Part shown: one piece after another, positions 43,616-53,040 of the stretch
Numbering within the stretch: the first letter of the stretch is position 1
Layout of the letters: the number at the start of each line of letters is the position of its first letter
Assembly (NCBI GenBank): GCA_017446155.1
Contig: JAFSRI010000010.1
Span: 1 to 64,000 of the forward strand
Direction: 5' to 3'
From: Clostridia bacterium
Lineage (GTDB): Bacteria > Bacillota > Clostridia > Oscillospirales > CAG-272
Length of the DNA: 64,000 bases
Notes under the pieces: model-generated
The model's database searches: none
Told to the model about the DNA's origin: nothing
What the model saw: only the letters and a program-made list of their open reading frames with translations
Program-made: the position numbers and the translations under genes

Positions 43616-44902
43616 ATGCTTGACATCAAACTTATTAAAGAAAACCCCCAATACGTTATAGACGGACTTGCAAAAAAAGGAAAAGACGTAGAGAAAGATG
43701 TACAAAGGGTACTCGAACTTGACAAAACACGCCGCGATCTGATCGGTAAAAGCGAAGCTATTAAAGCCGAGCAAAACAAGACGAATAAGCTCATCCCCGT
43801 CTACAAAAAAGAGGGAAAAGACGTAAACGAAATATTCGCTAAGATGAAAGAGCTCTCGGCGGAAGTTAAAACGATCGAGGATGAACTCAAACAGGTTGAA
43901 GCGGAATATACCTCCATTATGCTTTCTTTCCCGAATCTTCCCGACGATGACCTCGTAGGCGGCGGAAAAGAGAACAACCAACCGCTTTATTATTTCGGCG
44001 AGCCGAGAAAATTCGATTTTGAACCGAAAAACCACGTAGATCTCTGCACCTCGCTCGGACTTATCGACTATCAAAGGGGCGTCAAACTCAGCGGAAACGG
44101 TTTCTGGATTTACAGAGGAATGGGCGCAAGACTCGAATGGGCGCTGCTCAATTACTTCATCGACACTCATCTTTCAAACGGATTCGAGCTTGTGCTCGTA
44201 CCGCATATGCTCGGATATGAATGCGGACTTGCCGCCGGGCAATTCCCGAAATTTGAAGACGAAGTATATTGGCTTGACGTTGCAGAGGACGAACGCAGAC
44301 GTTTCATGCTTCCAACGGCTGAAACGGCACTCGTTTCATTGCACAGAGATGAAATTCTCAAAGAGTCGGAACTCCCCAGAAAATACATCAGCTACACACC
44401 TTGTTTCCGCAGAGAAGCCGGCAGCTATCGCGCAGACGAGCGCGGAATGGTTCGCGGACACCAATTCAACAAAGTGGAAATGGTTCAGTACACAACGCCC
44501 GAAGGCAGCGACGCCGCGTTTGAAGAACTCGTTCATAATGCCGAAAATCTTGTAAAAGGTCTCGGTTTCCATTTCCGCACCGTAAAGCTCGCCGCCGCCG
44601 ACTGCTCAGCTTCCATGGCAAGAACATACGACATTGAAATTCAGATACCGTCCATGAACGGTTATAAAGAGGTAAGCTCCGTTTCAAACGCCCGCGACTA
44701 TCAAGCGCGCCGCGGATCTATCAGGTTCAAGAGAGAAGACACCGGCAAGATAGAATTTTGCCACACGCTCAACGGCTCGGGCTTGGCTACAAGCCGCATA
44801 CTTCCCGCGCTTGTTGAACAAAACCAAAACGCCGACGGCTCGGTAAACGTTCCGGACGTACTCAAAAAATATCTCGGCGTAGATAAAATCGAAAAGATAT
44901 GA
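43616..44902 (+). CDS. serS: serine--tRNA ligase
   Basis: 428-residue class II aminoacyl-tRNA synthetase. The N-terminal coiled-coil arm (about 1-110) grips the long variable arm of tRNA-Ser. Motif 2 (CFRREAGSYRADERGMVRGHQF) and motif 3 (NGSGLATSRILPALVE) are complete. GAAAGGA site. Only 20 bp follow parB, so there is no T-box leader and serS is probably read from the parA promoter or an internal one. Confidence 0.97.
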   Translation: MLDIKLIKENPQYVIDGLAKKGKDVEKDVQRVLELDKTRRDLIGKSEAIKAEQNKTNKLIPVYKKEGKDVNEIFAKMKELSAEVKTIEDELKQVEAEYTSIMLSFPNLPDDDLVGGGKENNQPLYYFGEPRKFDFEPKNHVDLCTSLGLIDYQRGVKLSGNGFWIYRGMGARLEWALLNYFIDTHLSNGFELVLVPHMLGYECGLAAGQFPKFEDEVYWLDVAEDERRRFMLPTAETALVSLHRDEILKESELPRKYISYTPCFRREAGSYRADERGMVRGHQFNKVEMVQYTTPEGSDAAFEELVHNAENLVKGLGFHFRTVKLAAADCSASMARTYDIEIQIPSMNGYKEVSSVSNARDYQARRGSIRFKREDTGKIEFCHTLNGSGLATSRILPALVEQNQNADGSVNVPDVLKKYLGVDKIEKI

Positions 44903-45378
44903 GTGAATTTTTAAGAACGATTGACGCTCTTCGCGGCGGCAGCGATGGAAAAATAACGTTGCCTCTCGTCGTTTGGGCGATAATATTCGGAATTATTCTT
45001 TCGTGGATAATAATAATCTACAAGCAGAGAATAGTCGGGGCGTTTGTCCGCTCAATGATAGAGGCGGGGGCGACGTCACCCGAAACGGCAAAAACCGCCG
45101 AAGAACTTGGGCAAGATCACAACGTAAGCGCCTTGTCAAGTTTTAAAAAATCGGCGGCACTTCACCGCATGATCTACATTTGCGGAGAGGAAGAACGCGC
45201 TGAGGATAAAAAATATCGCCCGGAAACGGACGAGAACACAAAATTTTATATTCCGGAAACGCAACTCAAACGCGCGCAGGATCAATACGGCGGAAAGGGC
45301 ACGAGCATTTGGATTATAGTCGCGGGCGTGATAGGCCTGCTTTTGCTCGGAGTTTTGATAACGTATTTTACGATTTGA
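44899..45378 (+). CDS. two-helix membrane protein of unknown function
   Basis: 159 residues: a hydrophobic helix near the N-terminus (PLVVWAIIFGIILSWIIII), a charged middle part (about 45-130) and a second helix at the C-terminus (IWIIVAGVIGLLLLGVLITYF). The layout suggests both ends in the membrane with a soluble loop. It overlaps the serS stop by 4 nt. No family recognised. Confidence 0.7.
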   Translation: MSEFLRTIDALRGGSDGKITLPLVVWAIIFGIILSWIIIIYKQRIVGAFVRSMIEAGATSPETAKTAEELGQDHNVSALSSFKKSAALHRMIYICGEEERAEDKKYRPETDENTKFYIPETQLKRAQDQYGGKGTSIWIIVAGVIGLLLLGVLITYFTI

Positions 45379-45433
45379 CAGAAGAAAATGTTTTGTCACC
45401 TTTTTATCTGAGTTTTTTCACACAATGAAAAAT

Positions 45434-45473
45434 GTCCCGCGGATCAGGTTCGATCCGCGGGACGCTTTTTTTT
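45434..45473. terminator. bidirectional terminator between the serS unit and the PrsA-like gene
   Basis: GTCCCGCGGATC (45434-45445) pairs with GATCCGCGGGAC (45452-45463). A CTTTTTTTT run follows on the right and an AAAAAT run lies on the left. Confidence 0.9.
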
Positions 45474-45476
45474 ATT

Positions 45477-46655
45477 TTACTGTGCCGTCGTCGGGTTGAA
45501 TACGACGTCCTCTACATTAACGTTGTATTTAGCGAAGACAAGTTCCTTATATTTGCTCATAAGCTCGTTGCTTTCCATAAGTTCATCGCAATAATCGAGG
45601 TATACCTGGTAGCGCATCTCTTCAAACGACGGATATTCGTTCTTCTCTCTGTATGTTTCAAGGCGGAGTATCATCCAGCCGATAGGAGTTGCTATCGGTG
45701 TGGGATAAACGTCGCCAACGTTCATGTGCGCCATGGCATAACTTTGTTCCATACCCATACAAGCGGAAAGATACCTGAGATAATCAGCATACGCTTCGCT
45801 CGATTTTTCGGCGTTGCGGTCCGCATTCGGATATTTTTCTTTCACATCTTCAAGCGCTTTTTCAAGATCGTCGATCTGAGCGACGTTTGTCAACTCCACC
45901 GTTCCGAAACCTGACGCATAATTCGACTGAGAATATCCGTTCTCGGTCGAATATTTTTCTTTTATCTCATTGAAAATATCTTCAAATTTCTCGCCGTCTT
46001 TTATTCTTGAAAGGTAAGCCTCGGCGTTTGCTTTTTCGCCGTTCCATTCCGTTTCGTCGGAAACATCATTCACTTCAACAAATATCGCCGTGTAATCATA
46101 TCCGGCTTTTTTCATGTAATTTGCGAAATTATTGTTAAAATATGCGCGGAGCTCGTCATCGCCGATGTCCTCAGCGAGAAGCTGATCTTCACGGATGATG
46201 TTTTCTATCACGTTATATCTCGCCATGGACATCCAAAAATCGTCGTCAAGGCCGGAATCTTTTTTAAACTGTTCAAAGCCGCCCTCATAATATTCGTCAA
46301 AGTTCAATTTATTATAATCGAACATTTCTTTAATGTCCTCGTCGGCAATCGTAATGCCGCGCGCCTGCATATCGAGATCTTCAACGCGGTGAAGAACGAC
46401 CGTATTTACGATGAGCTTTCCGAACTGTTGATTTGAAAGCGAACCGTCTTCGATATAGTCGTAATAGTAGCCCGTCAGATACTGCATCCAGTTTGCCAGA
46501 TCCTCGTCGCCGGAATAAACTTTGCCGTCATAGGCGTCCTTGCCGTCATACGTCGCCAAAAGTATGCCCGTTCTTTTTTTCTTGCAAGAAACAAGCACGC
46601 CCGCCATGAGCGCTACGGCAAGTATAAGAGAAAGTATTTTTATAAATTTTTTCAT
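45477..46655 (-). CDS. PrsA/SurA-like peptidyl-prolyl isomerase lipoprotein
   Basis: 392 residues. A lipoprotein signal peptide (MKKFIKILSLILAVALMAGV, lipobox LVSC with lipidated C24) anchors it outside the membrane. The middle resembles the SurA N-terminal chaperone helices (DLDMQARGITIADEDIKEMFDY). The region IKDGEKFEDIFNEIKEKYSTENGYSQSN onward resembles a parvulin domain, and GDVYPTPIATPIGWMILRLETY is its typical end. It would help exported proteins such as the SLH protein fold. Parvulin catalytic residues are not all obvious, so activity is uncertain. A 64-bp gap with a hairpin separates it from the gene upstream. Confidence 0.82.
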   Translation of the reverse strand: MKKFIKILSLILAVALMAGVLVSCKKKRTGILLATYDGKDAYDGKVYSGDEDLANWMQYLTGYYYDYIEDGSLSNQQFGKLIVNTVVLHRVEDLDMQARGITIADEDIKEMFDYNKLNFDEYYEGGFEQFKKDSGLDDDFWMSMARYNVIENIIREDQLLAEDIGDDELRAYFNNNFANYMKKAGYDYTAIFVEVNDVSDETEWNGEKANAEAYLSRIKDGEKFEDIFNEIKEKYSTENGYSQSNYASGFGTVELTNVAQIDDLEKALEDVKEKYPNADRNAEKSSEAYADYLRYLSACMGMEQSYAMAHMNVGDVYPTPIATPIGWMILRLETYREKNEYPSFEEMRYQVYLDYCDELMESNELMSKYKELVFAKYNVNVEDVVFNPTTAQ

Positions 46656-46675
46656 AACATTTCACCTTTGGAAAC

Positions 46676-46702
46676 GAAAGCCGTCCGTTTTGGACGGCTT
46701 TC
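46676..46702 (-). terminator. hairpin between the CD1247-type gene and the PrsA-like gene
   Basis: GAAAGCCGTCC (46676-46686), loop GTTTT, GGACGGCTTTC (46692-46702): a perfect 11-bp stem. The minus-strand tail is only GTTTCC, so termination may be partial. Confidence 0.55.
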
Positions 46703-46718
46703 TCTTTTTTGGGTTTGA

Positions 46719-47150
46719 TTATTCTTCTTCGTCGAGAGAAAACTCTTTTTCACAGTTCGGGCATACGAGATGCTCCGGGTCGTCGTCCTCTTCGAGTTCA
46801 AGACATACGCCGCAGTTGGGGCAGGTAACGACGCATCCGTCGCAATCGTCCTCATTGTATTCGCAATCCTCGGCGTCGCAGCAGTCGCATTCGCCGTCGC
46901 AGTAATCGTCATAATCCTCGTCGTCTTCGTCGCCGTAAACTTCGTCTTCGAGAACTTCAAGATCCTCGTCAACCTCTTCGAGATATTGTTTGAGTTCTTC
47001 GCAGTCGTCGTGAACCATATCGAGCTTTTCAGCCATTTCGGAAAGAACGCTTATTATTTCCGCGAAAACTTTTCCTGTTTTTTCGTCTTTGTCAAGACCC
47101 ATGCCTTCAACAAGACCTTTTATATAAGCAACTTTATCTGTAAGTGCCAT
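46719..47150 (-). CDS. CD1247 N-terminal-domain protein with acidic zinc ribbon
   Basis: 143 residues. The N-terminal helix region ALTDKVAYIKGLVEGMGLD matches the clostridial CD1247 N-terminal domain; a very acidic middle (runs of Asp/Glu/Tyr) and a cysteine cluster (CDGECDCCDAEDCEYN) follow. The C-terminus carries a zinc ribbon, CPNCGVCLEL...VCPNCEKEF. Function unknown; the fold suggests a nucleic-acid or ribosome-associated protein. It is co-directional with efp (21-bp gap), good AAAGGAAC site. Confidence 0.8.
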   Translation of the reverse strand: MALTDKVAYIKGLVEGMGLDKDEKTGKVFAEIISVLSEMAEKLDMVHDDCEELKQYLEEVDEDLEVLEDEVYGDEDDEDYDDYCDGECDCCDAEDCEYNEDDCDGCVVTCPNCGVCLELEEDDDPEHLVCPNCEKEFSLDEEE

Positions 47151-47171
47151 GTCTGTCGTTCCTTTCTTAAT

Positions 47172-47729
47172 TTATGCTCTTTCAAGATATTCGCCGGTTC
47201 TCGTGTCGATACGAACCATTGTGCCGTTGTCGATGAAAAGCGGAACCTTGATCTCGGCGCCTGTTTCAAGCGTCGCGGGTTTTGTTGTGCCCTGAGCGGT
47301 GTTGCCTCTTACACCCGGTTCGGTGTGAGTTACTTCAAGCTCTACGAACATGGGCGGTTCAACGCTGAAAACGTTGCCCTTGTAGGAAAGGATCTTGCAC
47401 ATCATCTCTTCTTTTACGAATTTGAAGTTGTCGGGGAGCATATCCTTTGAAACGGGTATCGTTTCGTATGATTCCATATCCATAAAGTAGTAAAGGTCGC
47501 CGTCGTTGTAGCTGTATTGCATTTCGCGTCTGTCAATCGTTGCGGGCTGGAATTTGTCCGTGGGGTTGAAAGTCGTTTCGGTTACAGCTCCGGTTATAAC
47601 GTTTCTGAGTTTTGTACGAACGAACGCCGCGCCCTTGCCGGGTTTAACATGCTGGAATTCGATTACCTGCATTACCTGTCCGTCCATTTCAAACGTTACG
47701 CCGTTTTTAAAATCGCCTGCTATTACCAT
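47172..47729 (-). CDS. efp: elongation factor P
   Basis: 185 residues; rescues ribosomes stalled at polyproline stretches. The start at 47729 gives the canonical [14 protein letters not shown] opening after a GGAGG site; the open frame extends 14 codons upstream. The domain I loop [13 protein letters not shown] carries the lysine that is modified in many species, and the EF-P signature at [21 protein letters not shown] is intact. In the usual Bacillota order a M24 peptidase gene precedes it, as here. Confidence 0.97.
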   Translation of the reverse strand: MVIAGDFKNGVTFEMDGQVMQVIEFQHVKPGKGAAFVRTKLRNVITGAVTETTFNPTDKFQPATIDRREMQYSYNDGDLYYFMDMESYETIPVSKDMLPDNFKFVKEEMMCKILSYKGNVFSVEPPMFVELEVTHTEPGVRGNTAQGTTKPATLETGAEIKVPLFIDNGTMVRIDTRTGEYLERA

Positions 47730-47776
47730 ATTAGTTTTACCTCCAAAAGTTTGAGTCTTATCGTTTTGCATTATAC

Positions 47777-47805
47777 ATTTTAACTTATTTTTGTGAAAAT
47801 ATCAA
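47777..47805 (-). promoter_or_regulatory. sigma-A-like promoter of efp
   Basis: Minus strand TTGATA (47805-47800), 17-nt spacer, TAAAAT (47782-47777). Confidence 0.65.
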
Positions 47806-47892
47806 GTACTTTTTCTTAATAAATAGTTATTTTAATATTATTCTGCTTATTTTTTGCCGTTTTTTGTCCGATTTTTTTCGTTTTAAACAACA

Positions 47893-48002
47893 AAACGCCC
47901 TCGTCCGCGCCGAAAGGAGCGTGTGAAGGCGTTTGTATTGACCTGTTTAGCCGTTTGTCCCACGTAAACAGTGTAAACGCCGGAGGAAAAAATTTTCCTC
48001 CG
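47893..48002 (-). terminator. terminator region after the M24 peptidase gene
   Basis: Two inverted repeats. CGGAGGAAAA (47981-47990) pairs with TTTTCCTCCG (47993-48002) close to the stop. Further on, AAACGCC (47893-47899) pairs with GGCGTTT (47928-47934) around an inner structured loop, with TGTTGTTT following on the minus strand. The second is the more likely terminator. Confidence 0.55.
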
Positions 48003-48026
48003 TTTGACTGTCTGCACGGTGAAATA

Positions 48027-49091
48027 TCAAAGAATTTCGATAAGGTCTTTTCTGCTGTGCGTGATGTCCTCGGGACCGTCGTCGGTGATTATCATCATAT
48101 CCTCTATTCTCGCGCCGTATTTGCCTTTGAGGTAAATCCCCGGTTCTATCGTGAATACGTGTCCTTTTGCGAGCTTAACGCCCTTGCCGCCGGCCGATAC
48201 GCGCGGATTTTCATGGATATAAAGTCCCACTCCGTGGCCGAGGCCGTGCCCGAAACAACCCGCATAGCCGGCTTCGTTTATAATGTTGCGCGCAACTGCG
48301 TCAAGTTCGGCGCAATCCATACCCTCTTTTGCCGCGGCGATAGCCGAAAGCTGAGCGTTAAGCACGGTGTTGTAAAGGCGTTTCATCTCTTCGTCTGCGC
48401 GGCCGATGACGACCGTGCGCGTCATATCTGAGCAGTAGCCTTGATATACGCAGCCGAAATCCATTGTAAGAAAACCTTTTTCAAGCGTCACGGGGCGCGG
48501 AACGCCGTGGGGTCGCGCGGAGTTCGTGCCGGAAACGGCGATCGTTTCAAAGCTGGGGCAGGTGGCGCCGCGTTTTTTCATTTGATATTCTATTTCCGCG
48601 GCGACTTCAATTTCAGTCATATCGGGGCGAAGAAGATCGAGGACGGCTATCAAAGCGTCGTCGGTTATCTTTTGCGCGGCTTTGATCTTGTCAAATTCGT
48701 CCTGCTCTTTATAAAGGCAAAGTCCCGCAACGAGCTTTCCAAGCGGAGCAAATGTAACTTCGGGATACGTCGCTTTGAGTCTTTCAAGCGCGTCGACTGT
48801 GAGTTTGTCCTCTTCAAAGCCGACGGTTTTGATGCCCTCATCGGCGATTATCTTCTTTATGCTCTCGCTTACACGTCCCTCGGGCATTATCACGCGGCAG
48901 CCCTCTACCGCTTTTTCTGCCGCCTCGATATAGCGAAAATCCGTGAAGAAATACGCCTCTTTTTTCGTTACGAAAAGCGTAAAATCTTCCGCCGGAAATT
49001 TTGTGATATACATTCCCGAACGCGCGTCGGTTATAATGGCGGCGTCGATCCCCGCGGGGAAGGCTTTTACGAGTTTTTCTGCTCTTGTCAT
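48027..49091 (-). CDS. M24 family Xaa-Pro aminopeptidase
   Basis: 354 residues. An N-terminal creatinase-like domain (about 1-125) is followed by the pita-bread metallopeptidase domain with its ligands: MDFGCVYQGYCSDMTRTVVIG (two Asp), GHGLGHGVGLYIHE (His), FTIEPGIY (Glu) and GARIEDMMII (Glu). It removes residues before proline or splits X-Pro dipeptides; aminopeptidase P and prolidase cannot be told apart here. AAGGAG site. It is preceded by an SbcD-like gene (20-bp gap) and followed by efp. Confidence 0.93.
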   Translation of the reverse strand: MTRAEKLVKAFPAGIDAAIITDARSGMYITKFPAEDFTLFVTKKEAYFFTDFRYIEAAEKAVEGCRVIMPEGRVSESIKKIIADEGIKTVGFEEDKLTVDALERLKATYPEVTFAPLGKLVAGLCLYKEQDEFDKIKAAQKITDDALIAVLDLLRPDMTEIEVAAEIEYQMKKRGATCPSFETIAVSGTNSARPHGVPRPVTLEKGFLTMDFGCVYQGYCSDMTRTVVIGRADEEMKRLYNTVLNAQLSAIAAAKEGMDCAELDAVARNIINEAGYAGCFGHGLGHGVGLYIHENPRVSAGGKGVKLAKGHVFTIEPGIYLKGKYGARIEDMMIITDDGPEDITHSRKDLIEIL

Positions 49092-49111
49092 AAATTTATC
49101 TCCTTAACTAA

Positions 49112-50248
49112 TTAAAAATCAACTATATCCGACCCCGAAAGCGCCGCAAGGCCGTATCTAAGCGCCTGCGCCGCCGTTTCACGTTCGGTTTCGTCGTCGC
49201 TTTCAAGCAACGGCAAAAGTTCGCGGAACAGCGCGCCTTTTACCGACAGGTCGTTTTTAAGTTCTTCATATGAATAAAGCGGCAATGTTTTGTCTTTTAT
49301 TTCAAGATAAAACACACCTACCTCGTCTGACGATATTCTGTCGAGGTGCAGGTCGCGCTCGGGTGAAACGGCGCCGGTAAGAGTCACACGCAACATCGTG
49401 TCTTTGCCGATTGACCGTGAGGCAAGCTCCGATTTTATTTTTGAAATAACGTCCGTTCTCGACTCGGTCGCCGTCACGTCAAGGTCGAATTTTTCATATC
49501 TGCGGCGGCAAAAGCGTTTATATACAAATTCGGGTTTGAACTCTCCGTTTTCCTTCTCGAAATTGCAGACGATAGCGCCCTTCATTCCGCATTCGTCAAA
49601 CGATCTGCCCTCTAAACACCCGCTGTATGCATAATACGTTTTTCCTGCCTTTTTTACTTCCGTGCCGGCATGAATATGCCCGAGCGCCGCATAGTCGCAG
49701 TTGGAAAGATCGATGTCGCTTGTCGTTATTGCCGGGCATGTGCCGTTTGATTTTCCGGTGATGTCGGCGTGAGCCAGAAGAATATTTATCTTGTTCGGGT
49801 CAACGGGTATGCGATTGACTATCGGGTTTTCGTACATATCGCGGCCGCCCTCATATCCCCAGCCGTAAACGTCAACGCCTATATCGTCAAACGATTTTTT
49901 CGTCAGCTGTTCTTTGTCGAAAATATATACGTTTTCGGGGAACAGCGTTTTAAGATACGGCCCGCGCTCGTCCGCCGGATCGTGATTGCCGGGGGCAATG
50001 ACGAATTTGCATGACGGATACGACGCGCATTGAGATGTGATTATCTCCATCGTTTCTTTCGTTACATATTCGGAATCGAAAAGATCTCCCGCGATAAGCA
50101 CCATATCTGCTTCTTCGGTTTTTGCGTACATTATAAGCGACGAGAAAACTCCGCGAAGTTCGTTTTTCCTTGCCTGCGCTTTTTGAGCGTCGAAAAGCGA
50201 GAAGGGGGAATCGAGGTGAATATCGGCGGTGTGGATTATCTTTACCAT
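49112..50248 (-). CDS. SbcD/Mre11-type metallophosphoesterase (YhaO-like)
   Basis: 378 residues. The N-terminal calcineurin-like domain has all the metal motifs: HTADIHLDSPF, GDLFD, PGNHD, LLAHAD and GHIHAG. A C-terminal capping domain follows. This is the pattern of DNA double-strand-break nucleases of the YhaO group. No SbcC/YhaN ATPase gene is adjacent, which is unusual, since the two are normally neighbours; it may be elsewhere. GAGGAG site upstream of the ATG. Confidence 0.88.
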   Translation of the reverse strand: MVKIIHTADIHLDSPFSLFDAQKAQARKNELRGVFSSLIMYAKTEEADMVLIAGDLFDSEYVTKETMEIITSQCASYPSCKFVIAPGNHDPADERGPYLKTLFPENVYIFDKEQLTKKSFDDIGVDVYGWGYEGGRDMYENPIVNRIPVDPNKINILLAHADITGKSNGTCPAITTSDIDLSNCDYAALGHIHAGTEVKKAGKTYYAYSGCLEGRSFDECGMKGAIVCNFEKENGEFKPEFVYKRFCRRRYEKFDLDVTATESRTDVISKIKSELASRSIGKDTMLRVTLTGAVSPERDLHLDRISSDEVGVFYLEIKDKTLPLYSYEELKNDLSVKGALFRELLPLLESDDETERETAAQALRYGLAALSGSDIVDF

Positions 50249-50383
50249 TTTCTTCTCCTCTGTTATTTTTTTGTTCCGGCGGGTTTTTCGCGTCGGAATC
50301 CTGTTTTTGATGTTGTATTATATGTTTATTCCGTTTGGTAAAAACTTATATATGCGTTAATTATTCTTTTACTTTGTAAACAC

Positions 50384-53005
50384 TCAACAAAACGAAGCGG
50401 AAAGGGAATATGTGCCGTTTTCAAGCTCTATTACATATTCCTTGCCGTCAAGCCTGCCGTAAATTTTGTTTTTTCCCGCCTTCACTTTGTCGGCATACCT
50501 TTGCGGCAAATACAGCGTAGCCGTTCCGCCGAACGGAACGGTAATGTCAAGCGTTGTTTCGCTTCCGGTGTTTTTCCATGAGCAGGAAACTTTGCCGAGC
50601 ATACTTTCGTGCGACGCGTCGGCGCTTTCCATGCCGCAATCTATCGCCGGGCGAATTATTGTGTGAACAAAACCCGGAGCGTTTAAATCCGGGCAGATGC
50701 CGCCGATGTATTTATACATAAACGCGGAAAGACTTGAAAACATATGGTGGTTGTGAGAACCGCCGCCGTTCCAACATTCCCAAAGCGTCGTCGCGCCGAG
50801 GTCTATCCACCTTTGACAACCGGGGAATGTACGCTGAGCGAGCATTCTGTGTCCTATGTTGCCTTCTCCGGCGGAGCCGAGCACTTCCATGACAAACTTA
50901 CATCCGAGAACACCGAAATCGAGGTGCCAATCGGTTTTCTCTATCTGAGAGATGAGTTTATCTACAAGCGGACGGTATTCGTCAGGCTCGTAAAGGTTGA
51001 AATAAAGCATGACAGCCGTCGCCGTTTGACAATCGCCCTTGACGGTGAACGTGGATTTATCAAAGAATTTTTCTCTGAACGCTTTTCTGATATTTTTTGC
51101 AAGTTCTGAATAATATTCGGCGTCCTCTGGGCAACCGAGAATTTCCGCCATTTTGACGACCGTCATTGCGGCGTTATAGAAAAATCCCGTGTCGGAAACT
51201 TCAACGGGGCATTTGTATGCGCCCATATTGCGGCTTATCGCCGGCCCCTCAAACGGAGCACACCAGTCGCCCGTTCCGTAATGAAGCGTATAATCTACCG
51301 TCATAGATTCCATAAAGTCGCAGTTGCGCTTTATCGGTTCGTAATTTTCGCGGATTATTTTTTTGTCGGCGTTGTAAAGGTATATGTTATACGGCACGAC
51401 GATAAACGCGCTCGACCAGTCAGGCCCCATAAGTCCGTAATAGCCGTAGCCGGTTGAAGGCACGATGCACGGTATTTGCCCTGCCGGTCTTTGGGACGTT
51501 CTCATATCTCCGCTCCATTTTGAGAGAAGCGAGCGCGTGCCGAAGTTTATGAGCATCTGCTCGCATGAAAGGGAAGTGTCGCCCGTCCAGCCGTTTTTTT
51601 CACGGTGGGGGTTGTCTGTCGGAATTGAATGAAGATTCGACACCGTAGACCAACGGCACATATGCTGAACTTTGTTAAAAAGCTCGTCAGAGCAAGAAAA
51701 ACTACCTGTCACGTCAACGTCGGTAAACAGCGTATACGCACAAACGTCAGAAATCCGTGGCTCGTAGTCTATGCCGGTAACCTCAATATACTGAAAACCG
51801 TGATACGTAAACTTAGCGTTCCACTCTTCTTCTTCGTCGCTTTTTTTGATGTATTTGTCTGTTTGAAATTCCCCACTGCGTATAAAGCACCCGATAGCGG
51901 AAAAATCGAGCTCGCCGTCCTCGCGCAAAACGTCGGAATAACGGAATTTTATCTCCGTTCCCGCCTCTCCGCGAACTTTGAAATGCCCCACGCCCGCTTG
52001 ATTTTGTCCGATGTCAAACGCATAGCCGTTTTCCGTTTTCCACATTTTCTTTGCGGGAATAACGGCACGCACGCGGATAGGTTCCAAATTCATTGCCTTT
52101 AAAATTCCGCCGGGGCTTTTCATCACCTTTGTGCCTTCCCATAAGCTGTCGTCATATTCCGGGCATGTCCAATCGCCGAGTTCAAGGCGCGCGTCGTAAA
52201 ACTCACCGTTGCGGATCCCATTAAATGTTATCGGGCCTTTGGACGATTTCCAGCTCGGCTCGGAGCAGACGACGGCCTTTGTGCCGTCGGAATACGTTAT
52301 ATGAAGCTCACAGATGAGTTTCGGAACGTGTTTCCACGTCGCCGCGCGGGTGTTCCACGGGTCCTCTGCAAAGCAGTTGTACCAGCCGTTGCCCAGCGTG
52401 ACGCCAATGGCGTTTTTTCCTGTTTTCAACAGTGTTTTTACGTCATAGGTCATATACATTATTTCTTCGTCATAGCGTGTAAAAGCGGGTGAGAGCACGT
52501 CGTCGCCCGTTTTTGTTCCGTTTACGTAGCTTTCAAAATATCCGAGTCCGCATATCACAAGAAAAGCGGAGCTTACCGGTCTTTCAATTTCAAACGTTTT
52601 TCTCAGGTACTGCGCGCCATAGGCGTCTGTTTCTCGGTTGACAGAGCGTTGATTTATCCACTTAGCCGCCCATTTTTCACCGAGTTTGCCCGTGACAAAA
52701 CCGCTTTCAGCCGTCGCCTTCTCTCCGTCGGACAAGACGACTTCCACCTCAAAAACGTATTTTGTCACAGCTTCAAGCGGGTCGCCCGAATATTCGACAA
52801 AAAGCTGCTCGGCAGTATCAACTACACCGCTGTCCCATACTTTTTCTTTTTTGTCGTCGCCTTTATATACGCAAATACGACGCGAAATCTGTTTTTTTCC
52901 ATTCTCGGCTGTTTTTATCTTATATGAAAACCGAGGTGTTTCGTCTACTCCGCAGGGAGATTTAAGATAATTTACGGTAAGATCGTATACAGCCGTGTTC
53001 GACAT
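50384..53005 (-). CDS. GH78 family alpha-L-rhamnosidase
   Basis: 873 residues. Domains: an N-terminal fibronectin/Ig-like domain (1-130), rhamnosidase N (about 140-310), a concanavalin-like domain, the (alpha/alpha)6 catalytic barrel (about 430-790) and a C-terminal beta domain. The catalytic region TDNPHREKNGWTGDTS contains the conserved acidic residues, and ATTLWECWNGGGSHNHHMFSS supplies the other Glu. There is no signal peptide, so it acts on imported rhamnosides. It is a lone gene with its own promoter; no rhamnose catabolic gene or transporter is beside it. CGGAGG site. Confidence 0.92.
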   Translation of the reverse strand: MSNTAVYDLTVNYLKSPCGVDETPRFSYKIKTAENGKKQISRRICVYKGDDKKEKVWDSGVVDTAEQLFVEYSGDPLEAVTKYVFEVEVVLSDGEKATAESGFVTGKLGEKWAAKWINQRSVNRETDAYGAQYLRKTFEIERPVSSAFLVICGLGYFESYVNGTKTGDDVLSPAFTRYDEEIMYMTYDVKTLLKTGKNAIGVTLGNGWYNCFAEDPWNTRAATWKHVPKLICELHITYSDGTKAVVCSEPSWKSSKGPITFNGIRNGEFYDARLELGDWTCPEYDDSLWEGTKVMKSPGGILKAMNLEPIRVRAVIPAKKMWKTENGYAFDIGQNQAGVGHFKVRGEAGTEIKFRYSDVLREDGELDFSAIGCFIRSGEFQTDKYIKKSDEEEEWNAKFTYHGFQYIEVTGIDYEPRISDVCAYTLFTDVDVTGSFSCSDELFNKVQHMCRWSTVSNLHSIPTDNPHREKNGWTGDTSLSCEQMLINFGTRSLLSKWSGDMRTSQRPAGQIPCIVPSTGYGYYGLMGPDWSSAFIVVPYNIYLYNADKKIIRENYEPIKRNCDFMESMTVDYTLHYGTGDWCAPFEGPAISRNMGAYKCPVEVSDTGFFYNAAMTVVKMAEILGCPEDAEYYSELAKNIRKAFREKFFDKSTFTVKGDCQTATAVMLYFNLYEPDEYRPLVDKLISQIEKTDWHLDFGVLGCKFVMEVLGSAGEGNIGHRMLAQRTFPGCQRWIDLGATTLWECWNGGGSHNHHMFSSLSAFMYKYIGGICPDLNAPGFVHTIIRPAIDCGMESADASHESMLGKVSCSWKNTGSETTLDITVPFGGTATLYLPQRYADKVKAGKNKIYGRLDGKEYVIELENGTYSLSASFC

Positions 53006-53040
53006 TTGTTTTTCCTCCGGGAAAATATTTTTTCAAATGC

